Below, piece by piece: positions 45,198 to 54,421 of a DNA stretch of 64,000 nucleotides; the stretch's first letter is position 1; each line of letters begins with the position of its first letter. The translations under genes and the position numbers were made by a program. The notes below the pieces were generated by a model that saw nothing but the letters and a program-made list of their open reading frames with translations, was not told the DNA's origin and did not search any database. Origin of the DNA: Aquimarina longa SW024 (GTDB taxonomy: Bacteria; Bacteroidota; Bacteroidia; Flavobacteriales; Flavobacteriaceae); NCBI RefSeq assembly GCF_001401755.1, contig NZ_AVQK01000030.1, forward strand, positions 1 through 64,000. The letters are read 5' to 3'.

Positions 45198-45343
45198 GTG
45201 TGTATGCCCAGCATGGGCATCTTTTATTTACTGAAGTTAAATAATTAATCTATAGGGTACAAGTTCCTTATGTACAGAAATTAGTAAGTCGCAAGCTGAT
45301 TTACCTAAAGGGTATATAGTGAAGGAAGCGAGACTCCATTACC
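45198..45343 (+). ncRNA. Group II intron 5'-end remnant
   Basis: GTGTGTATGCCCAGCATGGG then CATC, followed by GGGTACAAGTTCCTTATGTA and GTGAAGGAAGCGAGACTCC. This order (GTGYG start, a CCCAGCATGGG hairpin, an ACAAGT(c)C segment, then GAAGGAAGC) is that of domain I at the 5' end of bacterial group II introns. No intron-encoded protein or 3' end is adjacent. Recognition is from memory of the consensus. Confidence 0.5.
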
Positions 45344-45941
45344 ATGCTTCTTCAATTTTTAGACGACTTCCATTTTTATAAGAGGCTATAAAAGCACTTT
45401 TAAAACCTAACCGTACTAATTCTCTACGAAAAACCTTTGCTTCATCTAGTTTTTTAAAATTTCCTAAAGCATATTTATTATATCCTTCACTTTTAATTTC
45501 TTTAAAATTGACAAAATTTTTAGAATATAATGAGAGGTCTTTACTTTCAAAAGCTCCAATTTGTACCGCATATATTACCTGACCAGCAATAGAACCAGAT
45601 GATCCAGTATGAGTACCATCTACTTCTTGATTCATAGAAAGATTCTGAACTGTTTCTTCTAACGTAGCAATTTTAGTATCTCGTTTGGTAATCTCAGATT
45701 TGTGTTTTTTCCGAGTAACCATGTTTTCGGGAGTATTAAAACTCATAAAATACACAGTTCCTGCAACTCCTAATAATGCTATAATACCTAATATAATGGT
45801 AGCGATTTTAAATTTCTGAGATTTTTCTTGCTCATCTTTTACAGCTTTGCTACGAGTATAATCTGCTGTACGTTTAGCTTCTTCAGCATTTTCTATTTGG
45901 TCTTTATAGTTTTGTAATTCTTCGTCGGTTATGAAAGGCAT
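45339..45941 (-). CDS. SPOR domain protein, single-pass membrane
   Basis: 200 residues. A charged cytosolic N-terminus (about 1-44), one membrane segment (FKIATIILGIIALLGVAGTV, about 45-64), a coiled coil to about 100 and a C-terminal SPOR-like domain (YAVQIGAFESKDLSLYSKNF, then KYALGNFKKLDEAKVFRREL). SPOR domains bind denuded septal peptidoglycan, so a division or envelope role is likely. Single gene in its orientation. Confidence 0.82.
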   Translation of the reverse strand: MPFITDEELQNYKDQIENAEEAKRTADYTRSKAVKDEQEKSQKFKIATIILGIIALLGVAGTVYFMSFNTPENMVTRKKHKSEITKRDTKIATLEETVQNLSMNQEVDGTHTGSSGSIAGQVIYAVQIGAFESKDLSLYSKNFVNFKEIKSEGYNKYALGNFKKLDEAKVFRRELVRLGFKSAFIASYKNGSRLKIEEAW

Positions 45942-46108
45942 AGGTTTATATTTTAGATATTCAAATATACTAGATTCTTATAAAAATTCAATGTTTTGTG
46001 AGTTTTAGCAGTATTAGCTTCAGTATTACTGATTTTTATGGTGGTTTTAGCATACGAATAGTAAGGTTTTTTTAATGCATGCATAACATTTACTTTTAAA
46101 ACAAAAAA

Positions 46109-46116
46109 TACTTTTG
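46109..46116 (+). promoter_or_regulatory. Bacteroidetes -7 promoter box
   Basis: TACTTTTG fits TAnnTTTG, 21 bp before the ATG of the phosphatase gene. Confidence 0.5.
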
Positions 46117-46137
46117 TTACATCTTAAAAATCATGTA

Positions 46138-47880
46138 ATGAATAGAAGAAAATTTTTTGAAAAGTCACTTTTAGCAACAGGAGGATTAATGTTGGCGCCA
46201 ATATACATAAGTTGTAATGATGATGATAAGCTAATAGATGAGATACCTAGTTTGACCAAAGGTAATTTTTTAGAAGGTGTAGCAAGTTTTGATCCTACAA
46301 GTTCTAGTGTTATTATTTGGACAAGGTATACACCTAGTAGTGATCTTAATAAACAAGATAATAGTAGTGTGAGTTGGCAAATAGCTAGTGATAAAAGTTT
46401 TAAGAATGTAGTCCGAAGTGGTAAATTTTTAACATCTTCTAGTAGAGATTATACAGTTGCTATTAATGTTCAGGATTTAGAATCTAATAGCAAATTTTAT
46501 TACAGATTTTTTGATTTAGAAACAAAAAAAGTATCAGTCATAGGGGAGACCATTACTTTGCCAAAAATAGGGGATACTGTCACTGATGTAAAGCTAGCGG
46601 TATGCTCATGCGCTAATTATGCAGCAGGATTATTTAATGTATATGGGGCTATGGCTAAGTCTGATGCGGATGTGATCATACATCTCGGAGATTATATCTA
46701 TGAATATGGAGAAGGGGAGTATGGAACAAATGAAAATACAGTAGCCTTAGATAGAGTACATAGTCCTAAGCACGAAATCGTAACATTAGAAGATTACCGA
46801 AATAGATATAAACAATATAGAAGAGATGAGCAATTACAATTAGCACATCAGAAAAAACCGTTTATATGTGTATGGGATGATCATGAGATATCTAATGATG
46901 CTTATAAAGACGGTGCAGACAATCATCAATCTAGCGAGGGGTCTTATGAGACAAGAAAGCAGATAGCAATACAAGTATATAGTGAGTTTTTACCTATCAA
47001 ATCAGCAGATCCTGCTAAGATATACAGGTCTTTTGATTTTGGGTCAATACTTAGCCTCCATATGTTAGATACTAGAATTATAGGTAGAGATAAGCAATTG
47101 TCATATAATGATTTTTTAAATCCTAGTACAGGGCAATTAGATGCTGTTGCTTTTCAGGCATCTTTACAAGATCCTAATAGGAGTTTACTTGGATCAGATC
47201 AATTAAATTGGTTGTCAGGAGCAGTTTCTGGAAGTGGAGCTTCTTGGCAAGTACTCGGTCAACAAGTATTGATGGGTAAAATGTTTATGCCAGCAGAGCT
47301 ATTAATTCTTTTAGGAACCATTGTTGCAGAAATTAGTGCTAAAGGAACACTTTCTGAAAAAACGGCTACTGCTTTTAAAACAACATTAACAGAGCTGACC
47401 ACAATAAAAGGAAGACTACTTGCAGGAGATACTACACTAACAGCAACAGAAATGACTAGAGTAAAAACAGTGGTGCCTTATAATCTCGATGCTTGGGATG
47501 GGTATTTTGTAGAGCGAGAACAACTTTTTGGAGCATTAAAAGGTAAGAAGATTGTATGTCTTGCAGGCGATACTCATAATGCTTGGCATAGTACTTTAAA
47601 AAATCTAAAAGGAGAAGAAGTAGGAGTAGAGTTTGCTACCTCTTCAGTAAGCTCTCCTGGATTAGAACAATATGTAGGTTTAGAACCACAGGCAGTAGCA
47701 GGTTTTGAACAATCGTTACAACTATTGATAGATGATTTAACATATACAGATGCTTCTAATAGAGGATATCTAAAAGTAATATTTACGGCAGGTGCTGCCG
47801 AGGCGCAATGGAATGTAATTGATACCATTGCCCAAGAAGGTTATACCGAAACTGTAAGAAATACAGTCTCGTATAGTTAG
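46138..47880 (+). CDS. PhoD-family alkaline phosphatase
   Basis: 580 residues from ATG 46138, chosen over an upstream TTG because it begins MNRRKFFEKSLLATGGLMLA, a Tat-like signal (though RR is followed by K and F) that may also end in a lipobox (ISC). Motifs of the PhoD metallophosphatase: LGDYIYEYGEG, FICVWDDHEISND and LAGDTHNAWHST, which hold the Asp, His and Asn metal ligands. The N-terminal Fn3-like domain is about residues 40-145. It hydrolyses phosphate mono- and diesters outside the cytosol with Ca/Fe cofactors. Single-gene unit with terminator. Confidence 0.92.
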   Translation: MNRRKFFEKSLLATGGLMLAPIYISCNDDDKLIDEIPSLTKGNFLEGVASFDPTSSSVIIWTRYTPSSDLNKQDNSSVSWQIASDKSFKNVVRSGKFLTSSSRDYTVAINVQDLESNSKFYYRFFDLETKKVSVIGETITLPKIGDTVTDVKLAVCSCANYAAGLFNVYGAMAKSDADVIIHLGDYIYEYGEGEYGTNENTVALDRVHSPKHEIVTLEDYRNRYKQYRRDEQLQLAHQKKPFICVWDDHEISNDAYKDGADNHQSSEGSYETRKQIAIQVYSEFLPIKSADPAKIYRSFDFGSILSLHMLDTRIIGRDKQLSYNDFLNPSTGQLDAVAFQASLQDPNRSLLGSDQLNWLSGAVSGSGASWQVLGQQVLMGKMFMPAELLILLGTIVAEISAKGTLSEKTATAFKTTLTELTTIKGRLLAGDTTLTATEMTRVKTVVPYNLDAWDGYFVEREQLFGALKGKKIVCLAGDTHNAWHSTLKNLKGEEVGVEFATSSVSSPGLEQYVGLEPQAVAGFEQSLQLLIDDLTYTDASNRGYLKVIFTAGAAEAQWNVIDTIAQEGYTETVRNTVSYS

Positions 47881-47895
47881 AATTGTTTAAGGGTA

Positions 47896-47929
47896 AAAAC
47901 GCGACCATTATAATTGGTCGCGTTTTTTT
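47896..47929 (+). terminator. Terminator after the PhoD gene
   Basis: CGCGACCA / TGGTCGCG hairpin around a TTATAAT loop, followed by TTTTTTT. Confidence 0.88.
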
Positions 47930-47968
47930 ATATGTATATAAGCTATATGAATGCTATATAATAGATTA

Positions 47969-49555
47969 TTATTCAGCAGCACATTTTGCTAACTCCTTAC
48001 AGAAAGAGAGTAAACTATCTTGATTATTTTTATACTCTTTGTTACTCACCTTTTCTAGTACCGAAGGGCAACCTTCTGCAAATTTGGTAAGATTCTTTTT
48101 GAAACCAAAAACAAAACCTGTTGACTGTGTAGATTTACCTTTATCACTTCCTTTAGGCAGCATAACTAACTCACTTTTATTAAATAAGTATAGATTAATT
48201 TTATCAGACTCATATAGTACTTTACAAAGTTTGTCAGTAGCCCCTTCTAATGCTTGTGCAACATCTAGAGCTCCGGATTTAATAGAAGATTCTTTGAATC
48301 TAATATTTTTATAATGTAATCCATCTACAAAAAGAAGTTCTTTACATTTTTTGGCACTTCTGGATCGGGTTCCAACAAGCGTACCATTAGTATCATACTC
48401 TACAGTTTTTAGACTATATGCTATATTAGCAATATCACTTGTTTTGATATCTACTAGGATTGTATCATTTGCTTTAGTTATTAGGTATGCTTTATTTACT
48501 TCAATATCTTCAGATGGTTTTTTTTCTTCTTTTTCTTCTTCTTCATCAGGGATATTACTAATATCCTCAGTAAGAACTTGCATATGCCTAGTTTTGGTTT
48601 TATTAATTGCTAAAGATTTACTTAATCTATCTGCATAACGAATAAAGTTTTTACCATCAGACTTATCATAATTATTTTCAATTAATTTTAGAGCATACTC
48701 TTTTACTTTTTCAGGCATGTCTAAATAAAAATAGATATTAGCGATATTATAGTAACTAGCATATTTTACTTTTCTCATTTTGCGCTTAGTACCTTCATAG
48801 TTAGGTATTATACTATTAAAGTATTCTATAATAGGCATTACTTCTTTTTTGATTTCATCTATTGGTTGATCATACTTCATTTTTTCAAAAGCTACTTTTA
48901 GTTTATTGTAAGCTTCATGATGTTTCTGATATTCAGGATGTTTTTTAGAACCAAGAATCCATAAGTACTCATAAGAAGTTGTAAAAGGTACATATCCGTA
49001 TCTTTTATTTAAATATGATTTTATATTGTTTCTAATATCGCTTTTGTGCTGAGAACTATAGTTATTTTTGATATCATATTTATTGTTTTTATAATGGCTC
49101 TCTGCTTTGTAATAACTATTAAATTCTTTACTCTGATAGGCACTAGAGCTTTTAAAACTTTTATCAAAACTTTGTCCATTATCAGCATTGATAATATGTA
49201 TAGATGCAGATGATGATATAGAAGATTTTGCTTTATAAGTATACCATGTTGATATCACTTTTCCATCGTCATCTTTCTTCTCGTGAGTAATCTTTTCTAT
49301 ATTAACTTCACTAGATCTAGATCCATTATATTTATAAGTAATATCTAATGTTCCTGGAGATTTTACTTTAGAAAAACCCGAAATTCTAATACTACTACTA
49401 TTAGTAGAATAGGTTCTTTTTGTATTATCTAAGATCGGTTTTGATGGAAGTTTTACATAAGAAACAGTAAAAGTCTCTTTGTCTAAATCAGTACTTTGTG
49501 CAGATGATAGTGTACAAAATAATAATGCTAATTGTAATAGTAGCAGTTTTTTCAT
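47969..49555 (-). CDS. Secreted protein with helical-repeat centre, unknown function
   Basis: 528 residues from ATG 49555, which gives a clean signal peptide (LLLLQLALLFCTLSSAQS). A beta-rich N-terminal part (about 20-130), a helical middle (about 190-340) with possible TPR-like pairs, an acidic linker (DEEEEKEEKKPSED) and a C-terminal domain with VQALEG-type strands. I recognise no family. It lies upstream of lysS in the opposite direction sense (both minus) with a terminator between. Confidence 0.6.
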   Translation of the reverse strand: MKKLLLLQLALLFCTLSSAQSTDLDKETFTVSYVKLPSKPILDNTKRTYSTNSSSIRISGFSKVKSPGTLDITYKYNGSRSSEVNIEKITHEKKDDDGKVISTWYTYKAKSSISSSASIHIINADNGQSFDKSFKSSSAYQSKEFNSYYKAESHYKNNKYDIKNNYSSQHKSDIRNNIKSYLNKRYGYVPFTTSYEYLWILGSKKHPEYQKHHEAYNKLKVAFEKMKYDQPIDEIKKEVMPIIEYFNSIIPNYEGTKRKMRKVKYASYYNIANIYFYLDMPEKVKEYALKLIENNYDKSDGKNFIRYADRLSKSLAINKTKTRHMQVLTEDISNIPDEEEEKEEKKPSEDIEVNKAYLITKANDTILVDIKTSDIANIAYSLKTVEYDTNGTLVGTRSRSAKKCKELLFVDGLHYKNIRFKESSIKSGALDVAQALEGATDKLCKVLYESDKINLYLFNKSELVMLPKGSDKGKSTQSTGFVFGFKKNLTKFAEGCPSVLEKVSNKEYKNNQDSLLSFCKELAKCAAE

Positions 49556-49581
49556 AAAAAATAGGGGTTTTTGATTTGGCG

Positions 49582-49589
49582 CAAATATA
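49582..49589 (-). promoter_or_regulatory. Bacteroidetes -7 promoter box
   Basis: Minus-strand TATATTTG fits TAnnTTTG, about 26 bp before the ATG at 49555. Confidence 0.45.
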
Positions 49590-49619
49590 GTTAAATAAAT
49601 GTTAAGCATCACTCATGCA

Positions 49620-49650
49620 AAAACGCAGCTATATTAGCTGCGTTTTTATA
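49620..49650 (-). terminator. Terminator of lysS
   Basis: AAAAACGCAGC / GCTGCGTTTTT with a TATATTA loop, 22 bp after the lysS stop on the minus strand. Confidence 0.82.
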
Positions 49651-49671
49651 GATATTATGTGGATGTAAGAA

Positions 49672-51363
49672 TTATTCTGTAACCTCTACAAGAAGGCTGT
49701 CTTCAGTCTTAGTAACTTTTGTTAACCCTAATTTAGAAAGCCCTTTCATTCCTTTATCCCAGGCTTTGTTACTTAATCCAGTAGCACTTTTTAGATCTGC
49801 AAGTGCCATACTTTTTTCTTTTTTAAGAATCTCAAAAATTGCTTTTTCATTATCATTAAGTTCTACTTGCTTTTTTTCTGGTCTCATCTGTGGAAAGAAT
49901 AATACCTCTTGGATTGATTGATTATTGGTTAAGAACATAATAAGTCTATCCATACCTATTCCTAATCCAGAAGTAGGAGGCATACCATACTCTAGAGCAC
50001 GTAAAAAATCATAATCAATAAATTCTCCAGCCTCATCATCTCCTCGTTCTGCTAATTTTAATTGCGCTTCAAAACGTTCTCTTTGATCAATAGGATCGTT
50101 TAACTCAGAATATGCATTAGCAATTTCTTTACCGCACACCATAAGCTCAAAACGTTCTGTTAACTCAGGATTATCTCTGTGTTGTTTGCATAAAGGAGAC
50201 ATTTCTTTTGGGTAATCAGTAATAAAAGTAGGTTGGATATAATTGCCTTCGCATTTTTCACCAAAAATCTCATCAATTAATTTTCCTTTTCCCATAGTAT
50301 CATCTACTTCGATCCCCATTCCTTTAGCAGCTTCTCTTATCTGATCTTCAGTTTTTTCATTAATATCAAAACCTGTAAAGTGTTGTATAGAATCAGCCAT
50401 CGTGATACGAGCATATGGTGCCTTGAAATCTACATTATGTTCTCCAAAAGTAGCTTTTGTAGTTCCATTTACTGCTAGAGCACAATGTTCTAATAATTTC
50501 TCTGTAAACTCCATCATCCAATTGTAGTCTTTATAGGCTACATAAATCTCCATAGCTGTAAACTCAGGATTATGAGTACGATCCATCCCTTCATTACGGA
50601 AATTTTTTGAAAACTCATATACCCCATCAAAACCACCAACAATTAGTCGTTTTAGATATAACTCATTAGCAATACGCATATATAAAGGAATATCTAATGC
50701 ATTATGGTGTGTCATAAACGGTCTTGCAGCAGCACCTCCAGGAATTGATTGTAGGATTGGTGTCTCTACCTCAAAATATCCTGAATCATTAAAAAACTGA
50801 CGCATAGCACTAAATAGTTTAGTACGTTTAACGAATACATCTTTTACATGTGGATTTACTACTAGATCGGCATAACGTTGGCGGTATCGTAATTCTGGAT
50901 CATTAAACTCATCATAGACTACGCCATCCTTTTCTTTTGGTAATGGTAATGGTTTTAAAGATTTACTCAATACTGTAAACTCTTTTACTAATACAGTTTT
51001 TTCACCAACCTGAGTTGTAAAAAGCTCTCCTTTGACACCTATAAAATCACCAATATCTAGTAATTTTTTATATACCTCATTATATGCTGTCTTATCCTCT
51101 CCTGTACAGATTTCATCTCTATTAAAATAAACTTGTATACGACCATCGGCATCTTGTAATTCTGCAAAAGAGGCTTTACCTTGTATTCTTCTAGACATTA
51201 ACCTACCAGCAATAACAACCTTCTTGTTTTCTTCAAAATCATTCTTTATATGTTTAGAAGTATGGCTTACTGGGTATAAGGCAGCCGGATAAGGATCAAT
51301 ACCTAGATTACGCAAAGCGCTTAATTTCTCTCTTCTTACAAGTTCTTGTTCTGATAATTGCAT
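49672..51363 (-). CDS. lysS: Lysyl-tRNA synthetase (class II)
   Basis: 563 residues. N-terminal OB-fold anticodon-binding domain (about 55-150, [20 protein letters not shown]) and a class II catalytic core: motif 1 near [18 protein letters not shown], motif 2 [20 protein letters not shown] and motif 3 [14 protein letters not shown]. It charges tRNA-Lys in the cytosol and is essential. An extra C-terminal segment of about 65 residues after motif 3 ([20 protein letters not shown]) adds a winged-helix-like tail found in Bacteroidota LysS. Its -7 box TACTTTTG lies just upstream (51385-51392). Confidence 0.97.
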   Translation of the reverse strand: MQLSEQELVRREKLSALRNLGIDPYPAALYPVSHTSKHIKNDFEENKKVVIAGRLMSRRIQGKASFAELQDADGRIQVYFNRDEICTGEDKTAYNEVYKKLLDIGDFIGVKGELFTTQVGEKTVLVKEFTVLSKSLKPLPLPKEKDGVVYDEFNDPELRYRQRYADLVVNPHVKDVFVKRTKLFSAMRQFFNDSGYFEVETPILQSIPGGAAARPFMTHHNALDIPLYMRIANELYLKRLIVGGFDGVYEFSKNFRNEGMDRTHNPEFTAMEIYVAYKDYNWMMEFTEKLLEHCALAVNGTTKATFGEHNVDFKAPYARITMADSIQHFTGFDINEKTEDQIREAAKGMGIEVDDTMGKGKLIDEIFGEKCEGNYIQPTFITDYPKEMSPLCKQHRDNPELTERFELMVCGKEIANAYSELNDPIDQRERFEAQLKLAERGDDEAGEFIDYDFLRALEYGMPPTSGLGIGMDRLIMFLTNNQSIQEVLFFPQMRPEKKQVELNDNEKAIFEILKKEKSMALADLKSATGLSNKAWDKGMKGLSKLGLTKVTKTEDSLLVEVTE

Positions 51364-51384
51364 GGATTCGTCATTTTAAAGGCA

Positions 51385-51392
51385 CAAAAGTA
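51385..51392 (-). promoter_or_regulatory. Bacteroidetes -7 promoter box of lysS
   Basis: Minus-strand TACTTTTG, 21 bp before the lysS ATG. Confidence 0.5.
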
Positions 51393-51434
51393 GCCTATTT
51401 GAAGAATTTAAAGAAAGGTCTGCATAAAAAACTT

Positions 51435-52331
51435 TTATTCTAGATCGGGTAGCATACTTAATTCATTAATCTTATTTTGTATTTCTGCGGTATCAGCATA
51501 CTCTAATGATTTTTTATAATATTTAATTGCATTTATAGTATCCTTATTATATAGGTATTTATCTGCAAGATTTATATAAGTAGTCGCATCTTTAGAGAAT
51601 AATAATGTGTTTATACTTAATACGGTTATAGCTTCTTCTATTTTATGAGCATAAAAAAGCACATTAGCATATGTATTTAGTTCATACTTGTTTTCTGTTT
51701 GATTGTGTAATTGTCGTACTATTTTCTTAGCATTTTTGGATACATATGAAGCTCCTTTTGTAGAAAGAATATTATCCATAAAAATTACGGATGTATAATT
51801 AGGAGTATAGTTTTTAGAAAAAATAGCAAGTATGTCTTCTTCTAAGGTCTTTTTTGGAGACTCTACAATACGATTTACTTCTTTTCCATTCTTATAAAAG
51901 AGTATACTAGGTACCCTATGTATATTTAAACCTTCATGCTCACCTCCAGGACTTTGCTTGTAAGCTTCCTTACTTCGATCTACAGCAATAGTAGTTAGAC
52001 GATCTAGAGAGAAATTGCTACTATCTAATATTTTATATAGTCTAGGAACCTCGCGTTTACTATCTCCACACCAAGTACCCATAAAGAGTGTAATGGTGTA
52101 TTCTGATAAATGAGCTTTTAAAGAATCGATACTACCCTGTTTAGGAGTATATTGTTCATAGTTACTTGTAAACCAATTATTATATGAGCCTTGTGTTAAA
52201 CCTTCTTTATTGATTTTTCCAAGAAGAATAGGAGAGGCTTCTTTTGTGTTGTTTTCATGATTAAAGGATTGTGAAAAGAGAGTATATATAGATAAAATTA
52301 TTGTTATGATAAAACAGATGATTGTTTTCAT
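51435..52331 (-). CDS. Thioredoxin-fold protein with TPR tail, atypical active site
   Basis: 298 residues from ATG 52331 with a signal peptide or anchor (TIICFIITIILSIYTLFSQS). The thioredoxin-like fold (about 45-170) has MGTWCGDSKREVPRLY where thioredoxins have WCxxC; the second Cys is replaced by Ser. After that follow TPR-like helices (about 200-295, AITVLSINTLLFSKDATTYI). It is therefore unlikely to be a normal dithiol oxidoreductase and may use a single Cys or only bind. Periplasmic. It lies 60 bp before lysS on the same strand, with a hairpin upstream at 52363. Confidence 0.75.
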   Translation of the reverse strand: MKTIICFIITIILSIYTLFSQSFNHENNTKEASPILLGKINKEGLTQGSYNNWFTSNYEQYTPKQGSIDSLKAHLSEYTITLFMGTWCGDSKREVPRLYKILDSSNFSLDRLTTIAVDRSKEAYKQSPGGEHEGLNIHRVPSILFYKNGKEVNRIVESPKKTLEEDILAIFSKNYTPNYTSVIFMDNILSTKGASYVSKNAKKIVRQLHNQTENKYELNTYANVLFYAHKIEEAITVLSINTLLFSKDATTYINLADKYLYNKDTINAIKYYKKSLEYADTAEIQNKINELSMLPDLE

Positions 52332-52411
52332 AATTAAGTTTTTTTTAAAAAGAAATGTAGATACGATCTTCTCCATGATTAGAGAAGATCGTTTTTTTAA
52401 ATAATGAAGAT

Positions 52412-52891
52412 TTATTTACTTACAGGTATACCACTTGTTGTTTTAGTTTTGGGAGTAACCATAGCTTTAATTTTAAGTATTTCCTTACCTTTTTCAGTAT
52501 TAGCAGTGATGGTTACTTGCTTGTTCTGTAGGTTAGGTTTACCATTAGAATTAAATGAAACTAAAAGTTCACCAGTAGCTCCTGGAGCAATAGGCTCTTT
52601 AGACCATTTAGAAACAGTACATCCACAGCTACCTTTAGCATTAAGAATAACTAAAGGTACTTCTCCAGTATTGGTAAAAGTAAACTTATGGTTTACGATA
52701 TCCCCTTCGTTAATAGTTCCAAAATCATGATTAGTTTCTGTAAACTTCATCACTGCATAGTTAGAAATATTAATATTGTGTTCAGTAGTGCTTTTTAGAT
52801 TTTCTGCACTTGCTTTTTTAGGAGTGTTATCAGCACAAGAAACCATAGTTATCATACATACACTAGCTAAAAATAAAATTGATTTTTTCAT
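52412..52891 (-). CDS. DUF1573 domain lipoprotein
   Basis: 159 residues from ATG 52891. Lipoprotein signal (ILFLASVCMITMVSCAD). The DUF1573 Ig-like domain runs about 45-150: FTETNHDFGTINEGDIVNHK then FTFTNTGEVPLVILNAKGSC, GCTVSKWSKEPIAPGATGEL. Function unknown; the domain is common in Bacteroidota envelope proteins and often sits near thioredoxin-like proteins, as here. Confidence 0.88.
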   Translation of the reverse strand: MKKSILFLASVCMITMVSCADNTPKKASAENLKSTTEHNINISNYAVMKFTETNHDFGTINEGDIVNHKFTFTNTGEVPLVILNAKGSCGCTVSKWSKEPIAPGATGELLVSFNSNGKPNLQNKQVTITANTEKGKEILKIKAMVTPKTKTTSGIPVSK

Positions 52892-52994
52892 GTTTTTATA
52901 ATTTTGATTATCTCTTCCAAAAATCAAAATATAAGTGAATAAAATCAATGTTATAGGGTTTGAAAAGAGGACTAGACCCTAGGTGGATTTTTAG

Positions 52995-54062
52995 TTACTG
53001 TTTGATATATAATGATTTAACTTCGACTCGTGAGCGTACATTTAGTTTTTTGTACAAATTATTAATGTGCGTTTTTATAGTGCTAATACTTACAAACATG
53101 ATGGAAGCAATCTCTTTATTAGTTTTATCTTCTAGAATAAGATCTAATACTTTTTGTTCTTGTTGAGTAAGACTTTTTTCTATAGTTTTACGAAGTAGAT
53201 TTTTGTTTTTAAGGCGTTTTTGATATTGAAAAATGTTTAAAACAATAGAGCAAATCAATAGCAATATAACAATCCATAACCAGATTGTTTTTGACGAAGT
53301 AACTTTAGAATTGATTAGGAATTTATCAGAAGCTAATTCTGCTTCATATTGATTGGTATATGTACTATTGGGATATCTTTCTTGTAATCGTTTTAAGAGT
53401 TGATTATAATAAGTGTTTTTTTGCAAATCCTCTAGGTAGTAGGGGTATAAATTATTCGCTTTATCGGATAAGAATGTATGTACATACAGCTCTATGAGTG
53501 GTTCGTTTTGATGTATTGCAAATTGTTGTAAAGTAGTAACCCATTTTTTTGTATTGATCTTACGATTAGTTGTGCTTCTATAAGAGGCAAAAGCAAAACG
53601 CATTTCATCAATAATAGAATCCACTTTGATAAAAGCATTACTTTTTTCATTAGTAGAAATGATGGTACAAAACATCTCATTATCAAAAGAAAAAGGTAAT
53701 GTAATTGTATCAGTGTTAGTAGCAATAAATAAGATTTCTTTACTATCAGGGCAAACCCCATTAAAATGAATCTGCTTTTCTGTCTGCCCAGAACAGCCTT
53801 CTGTATGAATTCTATACATATGATTCTGTAGAGGGAGGTTATCACCAGAAAAGCTAAAATATCCAGTAGAATCACTGACCGTTTTTTGAATAATTTGCTC
53901 TGGATATATACCCGATAGTTGTCTGTAATCTTCAATTAAAGATAAGTAGATATCTCCAGACCAATTTTTGTTATCAGCATATCCCGAAAACTCATATTGT
54001 GCAAGTAATATTTTGGGAAGTATCAACAAAATGAAGTAGATGATAAAAGATGATGGTTTCAT
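52995..54062 (-). CDS. Membrane-anchored LuxR-type regulator
   Basis: 355 residues. Signal peptide (IIYFILLILPKILLAQ), an extracytoplasmic domain of about 230 residues with a beta-rich start (GDIYLSLIEDYRQLSG) and a helical end, one membrane helix (IWLWIVILLLICSIVLNIFQ, about 265-285), then a cytosolic coil and a GerE-type helix-turn-helix (SLTQQEQKVLDLILEDKTNK then EIASIMFVSISTIKTHINNL). The sensor faces the periplasm and the DNA-binding part the cytosol, a layout known from Bacteroidota. Ligand unknown. Confidence 0.87.
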   Translation of the reverse strand: MKPSSFIIYFILLILPKILLAQYEFSGYADNKNWSGDIYLSLIEDYRQLSGIYPEQIIQKTVSDSTGYFSFSGDNLPLQNHMYRIHTEGCSGQTEKQIHFNGVCPDSKEILFIATNTDTITLPFSFDNEMFCTIISTNEKSNAFIKVDSIIDEMRFAFASYRSTTNRKINTKKWVTTLQQFAIHQNEPLIELYVHTFLSDKANNLYPYYLEDLQKNTYYNQLLKRLQERYPNSTYTNQYEAELASDKFLINSKVTSSKTIWLWIVILLLICSIVLNIFQYQKRLKNKNLLRKTIEKSLTQQEQKVLDLILEDKTNKEIASIMFVSISTIKTHINNLYKKLNVRSRVEVKSLYIKQ

Positions 54063-54175
54063 AAATTTATAAAAACTGGCTAGAAATATAGAAAATAATT
54101 TTAAGAGAATAGTGTAACATAATAAAATTATTACCTACATATAAGTATAATTTTTAATTTTATTAAAGAACATAT

Positions 54176-54331
54176 ATGAGTATTTGGAGAGTTTTATTAG
54201 CTATTTTTTTTCCACCATTAGCAATATTAGATAAGGGTTGTGGATCTGTTTTAATAGTTTTTTTATTAACGATTTGCGGTTGGATTCCTGGAGTGATAGC
54301 AGCATTAATTATATTGAATAATCCAAAATAA
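54176..54331 (+). CDS. Pmp3/YqaE family small membrane peptide
   Basis: 51 residues, MSIWRVLLAIFFPPLAILDK then GCGSVLIVFLLTICGWIPGV and IAALIILNN. Two membrane helices joined by the conserved GCG, and the PPL motif in the first helix, identify the UPF0057/Pmp3/YqaE family, linked to membrane potential and stress. ATG 54176 is the only sensible start. Single gene between two others on different strands. Confidence 0.88.
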   Translation: MSIWRVLLAIFFPPLAILDKGCGSVLIVFLLTICGWIPGVIAALIILNNPK

Positions 54332-54421
54332 GATATATACTTCAGATAAGGAAGATTATTTTAATAAGAATATGATTATTATGGCATAAATTTAGCCTCA
54401 AAAAAAATAAACTCATTTTTT

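Noticed and set aside
52363..52398. Terminator of the DUF1573 gene
   Set aside because: The hairpin ACGATCTTCTC/GAGAAGATCGT is real, but its T-run is on the plus strand, where no gene ends; on the minus strand there is no T-tail directly after it, so its role is uncertain.
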